From Aplysia californica (lineage: Eukaryota; Mollusca; Gastropoda; Aplysiida; Aplysiidae), in contig NW_004797562.1 of NCBI RefSeq assembly GCF_000002075.1, positions 306,120-370,119 of the forward strand: DNA of 64,000 nt, given 5' to 3'. Each line of letters starts with the position of its first letter. Position 1 is the stretch's first letter. This document shows positions 37,901 through 50,900 of this stretch, piece by piece. The notes beneath the pieces were generated by a model that saw only the letters and a list, made by a program, of their open reading frames with translations, did no database searches and had not been told where the DNA came from. The translations under genes were made by a program, and so were the position numbers.

Positions 37901-40900
37901 AAATATCACATGTGAATTCACTGGAGTTGTTCTCTCTCTTTGCTCGCTCCTCTTCAGCTGTGTGCGTCAACTTGTGAACATTGAGTCCTGAGGTTTGTGA
38001 AAATGACTTGCCGCAGATTTGACAACTGTATGGAAGTCTCCCTGTTCCAAAAGAAATTGAATACAGAATACTTATAGTGTACATGATGTTTGCCGTATCT
38101 TATAGATCTAGCTCGAAAGAATGTAAAGTGGGTGTCGCATTCAACGAGGTTGCCGGGACCTCCTTGTTGTCCTCGTTGGATCCGACCTCTCGTTGAACGT
38201 GACTAAGGCTAAAGAAAAGAAAGGAGACAAGTTATTATATTACACGATGTAGGCCTACCAATACCAGTAATTAAAACTGTTGTTCCCCCTGATGACGAGA
38301 ATCTCAAACAGCATCAGTGTGTGCGTGTTTGAGCGGTGCTCAGGCCGTCATTTCTGCATTTCAAAATTTTTTTTATCCGGAACACTTTTCGTGTGGAAAC
38401 ATACCCTCTCACATCTAGGCCTAGATCTACATAAAGTAAAGGCGAGAGCTTGGATTTTCTGATTAGGGGAAGAAAAGAAAAAAAAATTTTGAACAATCTG
38501 GGCAGGGTCCCAAAAATTATTTTTTTTAATTGAAAACAATGGTCTCCCTCAAGACCTACCCTTCTAGAGTTCATCAACTTTCACCTCACACAGCCCGTAT
38601 CACGTTCCCTCCCATCCCTACCGTAGGCTAACCCTCACCCATCCTCTTGGCTTTGGGGCCCATTATGAGGCACGCTAGATCTAGCAACTAGCAATACAAT
38701 GTGTTAGGAATCGAGGATAGACCTTGCGCTTCGCGTGAGACGGAGAGAAAAGAGAAAAATTCCTCACTTTTGGGGCCGCTAATTGCTTTTATTTGGTTAT
38801 CGCGACCTCATTGAAAGCAACTTCGATCTGTTTGCAAACTCGTTGGAGCTGACGTACATTTACAAAGAGATATAGAGGGGGAAAAAAATCGGGGATTAAG
38901 GATTGTCTCGTTGGAGCCGACTTCTCGTTGAATGCGACCCCCACTGTATCATGAAACTGGAAAAAAGATCCAAATTACGACAATTTGTATTTGTACAGTA
39001 ATAGAAGCGGAGTGACAATGTTTAATAGGACTTATTTGATGTTTTAACAGTGGAACTCTACATTCATGCAGAAGGCATGAGTTTGACTCCAATATGACAC
39101 AGTTAGTAAAGGCGAAATATGCTGGGCTAAAGCAGTTCTGGGCCTTGTCTTTTCCATGTACTAAATGACCATTACAGTGGAACTCCAATTCAACAAAAGG
39201 AGTAGGATTCCCCTGATTTTTTTTATTCATAAAAATCAAAATACAATTAATTCTGATTCAACGAACACATGAATGAGCTAGCTCGGATTTAACAAAGTCG
39301 CTTGCTGTGTGAACTGCTTTTTGCGTCCCATCAGCGGCCTCCTTTCATATCAACACACGCCTTGTTTGCGTGCACCCATGTCTTAGCATATGTCAGGGTC
39401 GGACGGGTGACCAGCACATGTGTGACTGTATGTGCGTGTGTGAGATGGGCGTTGGGGTACAAGCGATTCAGGTGTGGAATGTCAGTTATAAAGGTACAAT
39501 CGAGACACACTGGCTACTGATCTATATATTACAATGATAAGCTAATCTTGACATAGATCAATGTAATGAATTGCGTGCTGGACTGTGGAATAAAACGTTG
39601 ACCTGGGCTCTACACAGAAACATAACTTGTTCGGCAAACAGTATGTTATCTAAATGACAGATGACAAAGGCCTGCATTTGAATGAATTGGCACTTTTGGA
39701 ATTTTCCAGCATTTCTTCGGTATCAAAGAAACGAAAATGTTTCTCATTTGAAATCTAACAACTTTTGGTTGAGAAAGTCGAATACACTATACATTACTTG
39801 CTCGATACCTGTAATTATCTACACCAACACCTCATGTTTGCTCTAAGAAAACTTGGATTGAACGAAATAGAAAGCCTGGCCCCATCACTTCGTTGAATCC
39901 GAGTTCCACTGTATTGTGTCGATATGCTTCTCTTTATTCAAATTTCAAACAAACTAATTATCCTCACAAGATCACCCGAAAGCATTCAGAAAGTCTTAAG
40001 CCTACCTGTGTGAATCAGCATGTGCGCCTTGAGGGTGCCCTGAGACTTGAAACATTTGTTGCACTCGCTACATGTGTAGGGACGGTCACTGGTGTGTTTG
40101 CGGGCATGGGCTTTGAGCTCCTTCAATTCTTTGAACTCTTCATTGCAGAATTCACATCGATAGCATTTTTTTGACACATGTCGCTTCATGTGGGCCAACA
40201 ATGCACATCGTTGGTTTAGAGACTGAATAAATGAAAGAATAAAGCAAAACATGTTGATGTAAACCAAAATAGAGCACTGAAGGAGCTGAAGTCCATTTTT
40301 CTACAACTGCAGTTCCGTATGTCTGTGTCTGTGTCCAAATGTTTCCTATGTTTACATTGTGCCATAAAAATCAATTTTTCTCCAAACAGGGAACTTAAGA
40401 CCTTCAGTTTGTCACCAATATTTGTAACTCTCAAATCACCAGTGCCTTCTACTATCCTATTTCTTTAAACATTTAGGATTTACATTATATTATACAAATA
40501 TGCTAGAACAATAAAAATGACATCAAATAGACTGCTTAGTGTAAAACTCCACCATACACCATTTTGTGACGCATAATGGAGATTTTACACTGAGCAGTCG
40601 AAGCATGTTCTTGACACAAAGTATGAAGTGCTAAAAAGACTGTACAGTTTCGTATAAGATAAACTAAGGAATCAAAGAGATAGTATTATCAGTCTGTTCT
40701 TGATGGGTGTCTTGCATTTTTTAAAAATCATATTGGCGCCCATAGTTACCGTAGAGTCTAATTCATCAAACTGATGCTGTGGCACAGCTACTTCAGAACT
40801 TGGCTATTGTGTGTTTAATTCACTCACTACCACAACCGCGACTGTTGCGGGAAAATTAGCTTTGACGCTGTGATACCACACCGGCAACCCTCGCGGTTCG

Positions 40901-43900
40901 CACTTTGGATTTTTTTTTCTCATGTTAAAACCACACCGTTTATGGTACTGGTTCGCCTTTTTCGTAGCCCATTCAATTATCTTTCATTAGAAAGAAACGA
41001 AACCGAAATCAGACCAGCACAAGTTGAGTTATTGATTTTTACTATAGCCATCCTTACAACTAAATTTACTTCCCACTATGGTAGATCGCTTCTTTGACCG
41101 TTTTCGAACATTAGACAACGAAAGTGACTCAGAAACCGATGAATTGGTCGAAGATTGTAATGACAAACTGGGTGGGGAAATTTATAAAGAAGAGTAGTAA
41201 GGTTTAGTAGGGCCCCCATAACCTAAATCTGGGGTTGCAGTAGTGGGGAAGGGCGTGAGTAGGAGTACTAAGAGAGGCTAAGGGAACGCAGTTTTTGACC
41301 AATTTTTGAAAACTTGTGGAAAAAAAGTAACAATAAAACTGAGCTGTACTTTCATCAGGGCTATCTTTATTTTATTAGTAGTGAGTGAGTTAAAGATTTC
41401 CGACTTTTTTTTGCCCTTCTTGGGCGAGCTTTCTTTTCAGTCTGGTACATGAAGGACAAAGGCTGAAACTAATTTCTAGTTGAGGTTAGCCTCTAAAATT
41501 TGTGCCGTGTAGATCTACTCACTTTGCCACAAATCTTGCATTGAAAAGTGTCTTTCGCATCTTGGCTTTTTTGGCATGACCGGTCCCGTTTCTTGGGTAC
41601 TCGAGACTTTGGTTGTTTCTTGGAAGGCTGGGATTTGGAAGTGTCTTTCTTACTCTTAGAGCTCCCCCTGGTCCTGGGACCAAGCTTTTCCTTTTGTTCT
41701 GTTTCTTCCGCATGGTGTGCTTTAATGTGCTCCTCCAATTCTTCTGAAGAAGGGCACCTCTGTAAGCGGAAGATAAAAAGTTACTTAGAACATCAATTGT
41801 GTTTATTTATAAGTCATGGTCTAATCCTTCTTTCTCATTTGATATGATTTCATATCATAATCCATAATGTTTATATGTAAAAATGTACATTTTCTTGAAT
41901 GACTTTTTATATTTGCTGTAAATATTTAGTCGGTCACAGATAAAATGAACGCGGAAAACTTAATCCCTGATAGCTCAAACATTTTGCCATTCCATAACTG
42001 ATCGCTTTAATTTTTCATTTTATTCAATTTACCAGGATTATAGAATATGTCAAACACATTTGTCGTTAGCCCCTGGCATTGGTGAGTTGTCCGTCCCCAA
42101 CTGTAATTTGCGATACTTTCAGTTGCTTTTCTTTCAATACAGTGCATCCTCTCTATAACGAAATCGTCAGGACCAGAAAAAAATGTTGTTATAGAGTTGT
42201 CGTTAAAGAGAGGCAACGAAAAATTACTCACATGATATGTATATCTGTAAATGAAAAAATCAGGACCTGGGCACCAGGTCACTATACAGAGGATGTCGTT
42301 TCGAAGGTCATTATTCATTATAGAGAGGCTGCACTGTATTGGGATGCCAGATATTTTCAGTGCCTTTGGGACTACGCAGCTTGATCCAACCCACCCGGTT
42401 TAAGTTAAAGACAAAAATGCAACCCTCCCTGTTTAATTTTTTAGAATTGACCCAATGAAAAGTTTCAAACTGATCTAGTTTTAAATCACAAAATTTGTTT
42501 TCAGTGATTTACTTGCCTGCCCACACATGTCACACTGTCTACTGAATGCTTCTTTTGGATGCTCTTTCCTCATGTGGGCGTTTAAATTTGAAACATCACC
42601 AAAAGCCCTTGAACAAACTGAACACTTGTAGGGCTTTTCTCCTGTATGCACTCTTTTATGTCGAGTGAGTTGATGGGGCCGAAGGAATTTTTTTCCACAA
42701 ATGCTGCATTCATACGACTTTTCTTTCTCGTGAATCCATAAATGAGACTTCAGATTCCGTCTGTCTATGAACACTTTTGAACAATACGAACATTTGAATT
42801 CTTTTGACTGATCTTCAGCAACAGAGGGTTCTAACACATAATCGTCACATATGTCACTTTTTATTATACTAGTATTTGTAATTTGAGACCCTTCGTCTTC
42901 AACATCATAAAAGTCATCGTCGAACACAGATTTGTTCAATTTCCTACTTTTATTGTTATTATAGGCCACTTTTCCAGATGTGTCACCAATTGTGTCAGGG
43001 TTCCCATCCTTCCTGTCTGTTGCTGTGAAATCATTTTGGGTCGATTTGCATTGTTGTGCCTTTGTATAGAGAATTTCAATGTCTTGAAATACAAGTCTGG
43101 TTTGCGTTGCTTGCTCTTTTGTGTCAAGGGAGCTACAGAGCAAACTAATATCATTTTCTCTTTGCATAAACTTTGCCACATCGCAAATCAGAGAAATTGC
43201 AGAGAGTGGTGTATCCAGAAGTTTTATTTTACTTTCCTGGAGAAGCTCAAGAAATAACCCTGCAACTTTTTCAAGTTTGATAGCAAAGTCAACACTGCTT
43301 GTGCAAGGCTCATGACCAGGAAGACCTGCTACAGCTAACGGACTAACTAGATCTAGTCCACCAAGCATGCAGTCTTCTGCCATTTGAGCTTGCGTCTTGT
43401 GTCCAAGTTTAAGACACCTGATCTTAATGACGATGTAAAGTTCATAAAAATTATGCACAGCACAAGATTTCTTTTTTTCCTTTCAAATAGGTAGATCTAG
43501 CAGCTGAAGTTTAATTGTGATATTTAGTGGTCGCTTCGGCTATTACAGTTTCTGTTACAGGGTGCGTGTGGCCGGAATGGGGAGTCTCGTAGAGACCTTG
43601 TGACGCTTGTCCTAAGAATGAAAGTAGAATTAGAATTCGATTTCTATCAACTTGTTTATAATTTACACTTTCTGGGGGATGTGCTGCACCAAGCAAGAAA
43701 TTAATCATGTTGGAACACGCTTCTTTTTCTGCCTGTTTTACTCCAAGCAAATGGTGTCTATGTCTCTGCATCACAGCATCTCAACTTATTAGAGAGCCGC
43801 AAGTGTTTTATTTTTGTCTGCTAGATATCCAGATTAGCAAAAAAGCCAATGTTATGTTTACGGAAAGAAATTCCGGAAGTTGGATTGGGAATTGGGAGCA

Positions 43901-44912
43901 CAGTATGAAAAAAAGTTTGATGTCCGAAACGAAATGAGCAATACTAAAACTCGCACGATCAGGTAGGTCTGCGAATCAAGATATTTTAGTTCTTGTTTTA
44001 TGTTCTCTTTATGATAGGTTTTCATCAGGTGCGGATGAGAAAGAGAAAACGAAAGAAAGAGAGGGGGGCATAAAAGGCGCTTTGCATGAAGGATATCCTA
44101 AAATGTATTGATATTAGCCTTGATATGTTTTGTTAGCGTAAGCAGATTGGAAAAGCGGGCGGGGTGGTAAAAAGGATCGCAGGGGTTTGCAAGAACAGCG
44201 AAAATGTAGCTGACAGGGAAGGTGGAAAAGGGGGTGGGGGCGCATTAGAAGGAGTGGGACGAGCCTATTTCGATAATGTAATACGTTTTATTCTTCTTCT
44301 TTTTTTCGTTTTTGCTAAAGGATGGAAGAAGCAGCTATCTCTTTGCGTTTGTTCCCATTTTTCTGTTGATCCTAGGTGGTTGGCGGATTCCCTTTGGTGT
44401 GGTTTAAATTGCTCTTTCATTCCTACCAAACGCCTATCTTCCAATATATATCTTCTCCTTCTTTTCTTTGCGTGTTTGTCTTTAGTTACAACTTTAACCA
44501 ACAATGTACTCCCTTCTGTTTTGTTTAGAACTGTTACTAGATCTAGTTAGGAATAGCAGTATCCTACAATGGAGTCTCAGCGGGCGGTTGGCGGGTGCTC
44601 TGGTGTGGTTGTGCCTTTTTTCCCATCAAACATAATATTGTCATTTTCGCCCCGCCCCCTAAACTAAAAAGTGGAGTATGCTCTAAACGAAATACATTGT
44701 GTGCGGGAGCGCTTGGTTTGCTTCAGTTTAGCCGGGTATTCGGTTAACTCCAACAAATCGTAGGTATATTGCCTGCTTTGTTGCAGGAAGTTTTAAATAT
44801 ATGAGTTCATAGCCAATAAATTAGTTCTTTCAGCATAAAAACAGCTGGCTCCAAACTACTAGCATGTATTACCCAACAAAGTTTTTAAAAGAAAAGAAGA
44901 AGAATATATACA

Positions 44913-44974
<62 letters not shown>

Positions 44975-47900
44975 TGGACAGGGATGCAGTTGCAGTTTAG
45001 GCAAAGATTCTCGACGGAAAATCTTTGGTTTAGGCTTGCGAAAATGTCTGATAAATAAATGAGGATGGAAAGCAAGAGAAAAAATAAAAACCAACATAAT
45101 ACAGCATCTAGTCAGTTGACGTACCAAAATATAAGAGTTAAGAGAGGTTGTTGAAAAGGAAAAAAATAATTGAAGATTTTCTTTTCTTTCAGTTTACTAC
45201 TATTTTCAGATTAACCATATACGGTTTAAGTGGCCTCCTCGGCTGCTCCTCTTTCTTTACTATCGTGTATGGTGTATTTTTCTTAAGGTGTTTGCCAAAA
45301 GGCGTGAGTTAAATTCTAGCTTGGAGTATTCTATTTTATGGAGCATCTGTCAGTCTGGGTTGACCCTTAGTGGCAAGGTTGAAGCAGCCTGACTCCTAAA
45401 TGATCAGAATTATATTGAGATGGGGATGTGAATTATTAAAGTTTATAAAATCACTTTCATTTTCAATCTATTTTCTTGTCTTTCAGAATCTTCATCAGAT
45501 GACAGTGTAGATGAATCTTCAGATGAGGAGGAAGAAAATGGTGTGGGCAAGAACTCAAACTCTGGCTTTGAGGCCCAGTCGACCGGTGGTTCTGGTGGTT
45601 CCATGAACACGGTGAGGTTCATATATAATGAATAGATCCGTGAAATAAATCTCCTCTTCACTGCTGGGAAATGAGGCTAAGGCCGGTCCCAGAGTGGCTC
45701 TGTAGGTGTGACCTGTAGCTGGCCTGGCGCACGCCGTGTGCATGTCAGCACAGCCACACTGTGGGTTGGCGCCTGTGTCTCAGCGAGCGCGAGGAACACT
45801 CGCTGCGTCTCAGCACAGCCGCACTGTGTTGACGTGTGTAGGTGTGCAACTGACGGGTCTGCCTTGCTATATTTAGGTACTGTGTAATCCAAGACTTGTT
45901 TGTTTGTTTTTGTAAAGTGTTTTACGGCGCTCGCAACTGCATAGGTCATATGAGCGCGCGGGACACTCCTAATATTTTCAGTTGGTAGGAAATTTTGAAT
46001 TTTGCCCGGGTGGTGGCCGAAGCCTACTCTTATCGATTTTAGACCACCAAGGGATCTTTAACGTGCGCAACCTGCACCGAGAAGGCTAGGTGTAGATATT
46101 TCCTACCAGAAGATCAGGGGTGTGGCAGAAAGACAGCAGTAAGGAGGAGCCAAGGAGTAGCAGTAGAAAGGCTGCAGAAAGAGTCAGGAGCCCAGAGGAG
46201 GGGGCAAATGAGGTGAGGGGGTATGGGCAGAAAGTGGAAATGAAAGCAGACAACAGAACATTGCTAGAGAGCAGGAAAGGAGGTGAAAGGAGACAATTTT
46301 AGAGAAGAAAATTTTTTGGTTGCTACCCGGAATCGAACCCGGGACCTTTGAATGAGAGGCCAACACCTTAACCTCTAGGCCACGAGAGCCCCCAATCCAA
46401 GACTAATTATACCAAGACGGGACAACTCTTCTTTACGTCATGTGCCAAGGGCAGCCCCCCCCCCAAACACACTTGCAGCTGCGCGCGGCGACAGTTTACA
46501 TTAGTTACAATGCAAGGCTAGATCTAGATCTAGAATCTAGAGAAGCACACGTAGATCTAGGCCTACGACAAGTCGAAACTAGGTCAACCTCTCGATTCGA
46601 AGTTTCAAAGTATGATAAAGTGCATTTCTGGGTGATTTTGTGGCCAAGTGTTGATGCTAGCATCAATATTTAATAGTAAAGCACCTAATGATACTTACTT
46701 TTTATTGATTTTCATGATCTGTGAAGAGTTTCTGTCGAAAATAAACACGAAGCGAGGCGACACATGTCCGCCATTTTTACAAAACTGTTGAATAGTACGT
46801 CTGACGCATTGCGCAGCTCAGCTGACAAAAAAACAGACGACACAGCGACGCTGCTTAAGCACACGATAATGTATACATTCATTTACACGGTGCGAGCCAG
46901 GCGAGCTACAGGTCAGACCTACATAGCCACTCTGGGACCGGCCTTAAAATTGCACACATGCACACTCTGTGGTTACTCACATACATGCGCACACACACCA
47001 CACATAAACACAATCACACACAATATCGATTTCACACCAGTAAAAAAAATCTTACAAATACACCATTGCTGGCCACCACTGTGCAATGTCCTGATTTTGA
47101 GCGAGGGTTATTGTGTCCTGCTCAAGGGCACACTCTCGCGACCACCCACAAGTATATTGGTTCATGTCTACGTATACTTCTGTGTGCTTGTAGATGGTGC
47201 AGGTGCTAAGTGCAGATTGTGAAGGGAGGTGCGGACCTCCATAATTCATTGTTTCTATGACAGATTCCCTTTCAAGTGTCTACGATTCTGTTGCTTGCTT
47301 GCTGCTCTCTATACCACATACTCAATCTTAGTAGACCAAAGTGAGTGATTGTAAATGTTTCACCTCTCCGTCAACACTGTTTAGGTCGTTTAGAAGTGGA
47401 GATGTTTTGGCACTTCCTGTCAGAGTAGGCCTGGGTGTTTGTGGGATACTACGAACAAGTAGGGCCTACCCCAATAGTCCAATTTGCATCATCTTTTTGC
47501 CTATGTGCGAAACAAGTCATTTGAACATCTTCACGATTACATAATTCATACCTTTTTTCTTCTATGCTGGCAAAGAAAAAAATTCAGCAGATGCCCTTCA
47601 TTGCTATCAATAACTTTATGATGTTTTAACTTTAAAGGATAATAAACTTTCAAGCACCGGGCCTCTGAAAATGGCCTTTTATTGTGAAGCAAGCAAAATT
47701 GTTTATTAAAAAGCCATTTTAATAGTTTTGTGGCTTTACAGAATCAGAATTATAAGCCCAAGGTTTCCATTAATTTTTGTATACCTAAACATTGTCACGG
47801 ACTACATGAAGACATTATATTATATGAGTTTGTGCTTTGTCATTATATGATTTTTTTTTTGTTGCTTGTTTTGCATGGTGCCTGAAATCTTCGCGTTTTG

Positions 47901-50900
47901 AATGAATTTGACCTACTATGACCCAGCAAAAACATTGACTTACCCAGTAAAATATCTTCTTCACATGCTCCTGGAAATGAAAGTCACTTTCCCTTCTTGC
48001 AAGATGAAATCCCTTACTAATCCATCACAGATGTCAGCACACTGAATTGGAGATGGTTGGCTGCGTGGTTTTACAGACCTAGGTCTGCCATTTTTTTTTA
48101 CAGGGGCCAGCACTTACGTATGTTATGTAAAAACCGTCAACTACGCAACATGCAAAACAATGGTCTTGAAGCAGGACAGTAGTCCTGAAAAAGTCCCCAT
48201 CCGCTCTTTGGGGATAAACCACCCCTTGACATGCCTTGAGGCCTGAAACTATCTCTCAGTTCGCCCAGAGATGTGTTTTGTTGTCTTTGCCATCTTATTT
48301 TTCTGTACGATGACTTTCAGGTTTTTAAAAATTCCCACCCTACCTCTTCAGGTTTTTTTATGTCTTTGAACATTCACCCATGGTTGGCGGGTGCTTTGGT
48401 GTGGTTTGCTCCTTTCCTTTCCAACTTCTATTGTCTTTATCTCTCTTCCTTCTTTTCTTTGGATGCTACTCTCGAGAAACATGTCTAATCTCCGGCACTT
48501 GTATACATGTACTATCTGTGTTGCAAGTGCTATAAAATTCGAACTAAAACTTTATAAATTCATGCAACATCCTACCTATCACTGATCACAGCCAGAAATC
48601 ATGTTTGCTCACACGCTAAGGTGGCTTTCTCATGTGTTTCTTCAGACTGCCACAGCAGAAGCGTATTTTGACCTGCACTCCATGGCTCCTGTGACCTCTG
48701 ACCGGACACTGGCCAACTTGGATGGGCCTCGGATGGATGTGTCCGCCGTACGCGAGGCTCTGAAAAGTGTCACCCCAGGACATCGGAAAGAAACGAAGGC
48801 TTTGAGAGAAAAACATGAGCAGTGTTACGGGAAATGGATGCTTAATATGTGGTGAGTTTGTTAAATGTATGTTTTTTTGTTTGTCCGGGGTTTTTTCCGC
48901 CAAGAGTCTCTTCTGTTGATTCTAGTTTAAGTTGAAATTGTCCGAGGGGCCTACCCATTGTTGTTCAGAAAAGTGGTTGTCTTAGACATGTGGATTTGTG
49001 GTTAAAGGGTGCTGTGATGTGGTTGGCTCCTTTTTTCTTATCAAACAATTTTTCTTGTTATCTTTCCTTCCTTTTCTTTTCTTTTTTTTTTTCTTTTTTT
49101 TTTCCTTTTTTTTTCAGGGGGTGGGGGGGGAGGTATGTTGTTCTCTATTGACACCTCTAATATACTGCATTTATATTACTTACTTGTGCTGCAAGTGACA
49201 AATATAACTCTTACTAAAACTAAAACAGATATCTGTCAAGCAATAATGTTGAAGGTCAAGTTGCTTCTCACAAGACAGTTAGATTCATATTATAGAGTGG
49301 TAAACATTGAATAACATAAACATGTGTAATTTGTTAATAAAAATTAGCATGGTTCTTATTTGTGGACAAGTTGTAGAAGAATGAGAACTGAGTTTGATAG
49401 TAAATGAATATCAAAATGTTTAGGGCTTTTTAAAAGCCAAATTACTCAATTTAAAAAGAATGTTTCTTATTCAACAAAACGGGACTGGGTATTGTGTGTC
49501 TGTGTGGATGGGGTTGTCTTCTCCCAGACTTTTTTTCCATCATTTTGAATTTTTGGTTTGTCCATGAGTTGTTTGGTTTTGTTTTGTTTTTAAAAAATTA
49601 AATTAATACAGTGGAATCCTGTTATAACAAGAGGGAGGGGACTGGTACGAAATGCACGTTATAGCAGGATTCTCGTTCAGGGCTAGCAATGTTGACAGCT
49701 TGGCGTTGGCGATCGGAAAGAAAGTTCTCTGGGCTAACTAGCCCGCTGTGTTGTCCCTCACCCCACCACACCCTGTGGTGCGTTCCGTCTGCTTTGCGCA
49801 CATCATACATTAGCTGCGTCCATCACAGCACTATGGTCTCTCTATCCCCGCATCAAAGAAGTGAGAGGCATGGTAGGCCTAGATAATCTAGACTAGGCTG
49901 GCCTATCACGCGATGCGTTCTATTTCTCTACTGCTTGTCTGTGCATGATACTCCCTCCCCACTCATTCGCTCTGGCCTTCATTGTTGGCACACGTGGGCT
50001 CTTCCTTTCTCTGTTTCGCCAGATCACCAACAATTTTCTTAACTGGTGAGGTATTACATGGTAGCCTATATAAAAGGCCTATGTGCTGTGCTCAGCAGCA
50101 GCAATATTCTGCTATAACCGACTCACGTGTTTGTCTGATTGCACTATAGCAGTATTTTATTCACAGAGATAAAGGAGGGGGAAAAAGGTTTTTTTAGAAT
50201 AGTGCCTTTACAACAGACTTTTCGTTATTTCAGGACTCGTTATAAGTGGACTCCACTGCATATAGCCTAGTTGTTTTTAATGCTCCCATTAACACAATTT
50301 AGATCCTTTCAGAGGTGGGCTTCGGCCCTGCCTGTCAGGGTCGGTCTGGGATGAGAGGATACAACATCCCTGCAAACAGACTGAGATACTATAAAAAAAA
50401 AATTCTCCCAACTCAGGAATCTGTCCCCGTGGTTTTATGCACCCCGCATAATTTTATCATTTTTTGCATAATTTCTATTATTTTCCTTTATCATTCTTTG
50501 TAGAAAATTAGCTGAATCGCACAATTTCACATTTTTGGGCTCTGCATAATTTCAGAATTTTTCTTTCATAAAACGACAGGGACAGAGGAATGAACCCTCT
50601 GATCCCTGTGTGCAACAACAAAGTGTCTATCTGCTACACCATGGATGAAGGTTCCATGAGTTTGTTTGTTAAACATTGGTCCTATTTTTTGCTTTTGACT
50701 ATTTATTGAATATTACTAAAGGTCTTCAGACTACAGCTCTACATTCCTCTCTGTCCCCAGTCACGGGTACAACATCCTTTTGTATGGTTTGGGGTCGAAG
50801 AGGTCATTACTGGATGACTTCCGCACCAAACACATTGCCAAATACTCCCACCTGGTCGTCAACGGATATTTCCCAAGCTTGACTGTCAAACAGGTAAGAC

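Noticed and set aside
44885-45127. Tyr-Ile repeat frames
   Set aside because: Translation of the (AT)n microsatellite.
46318-46393. tRNA-like sequence with good box A and box B on the - strand
   Set aside because: The acceptor stem pairs poorly and the sequence continues into a SINE body and tail, with sister copies at 6201 and 17850. It is a SINE head, not a tRNA gene.
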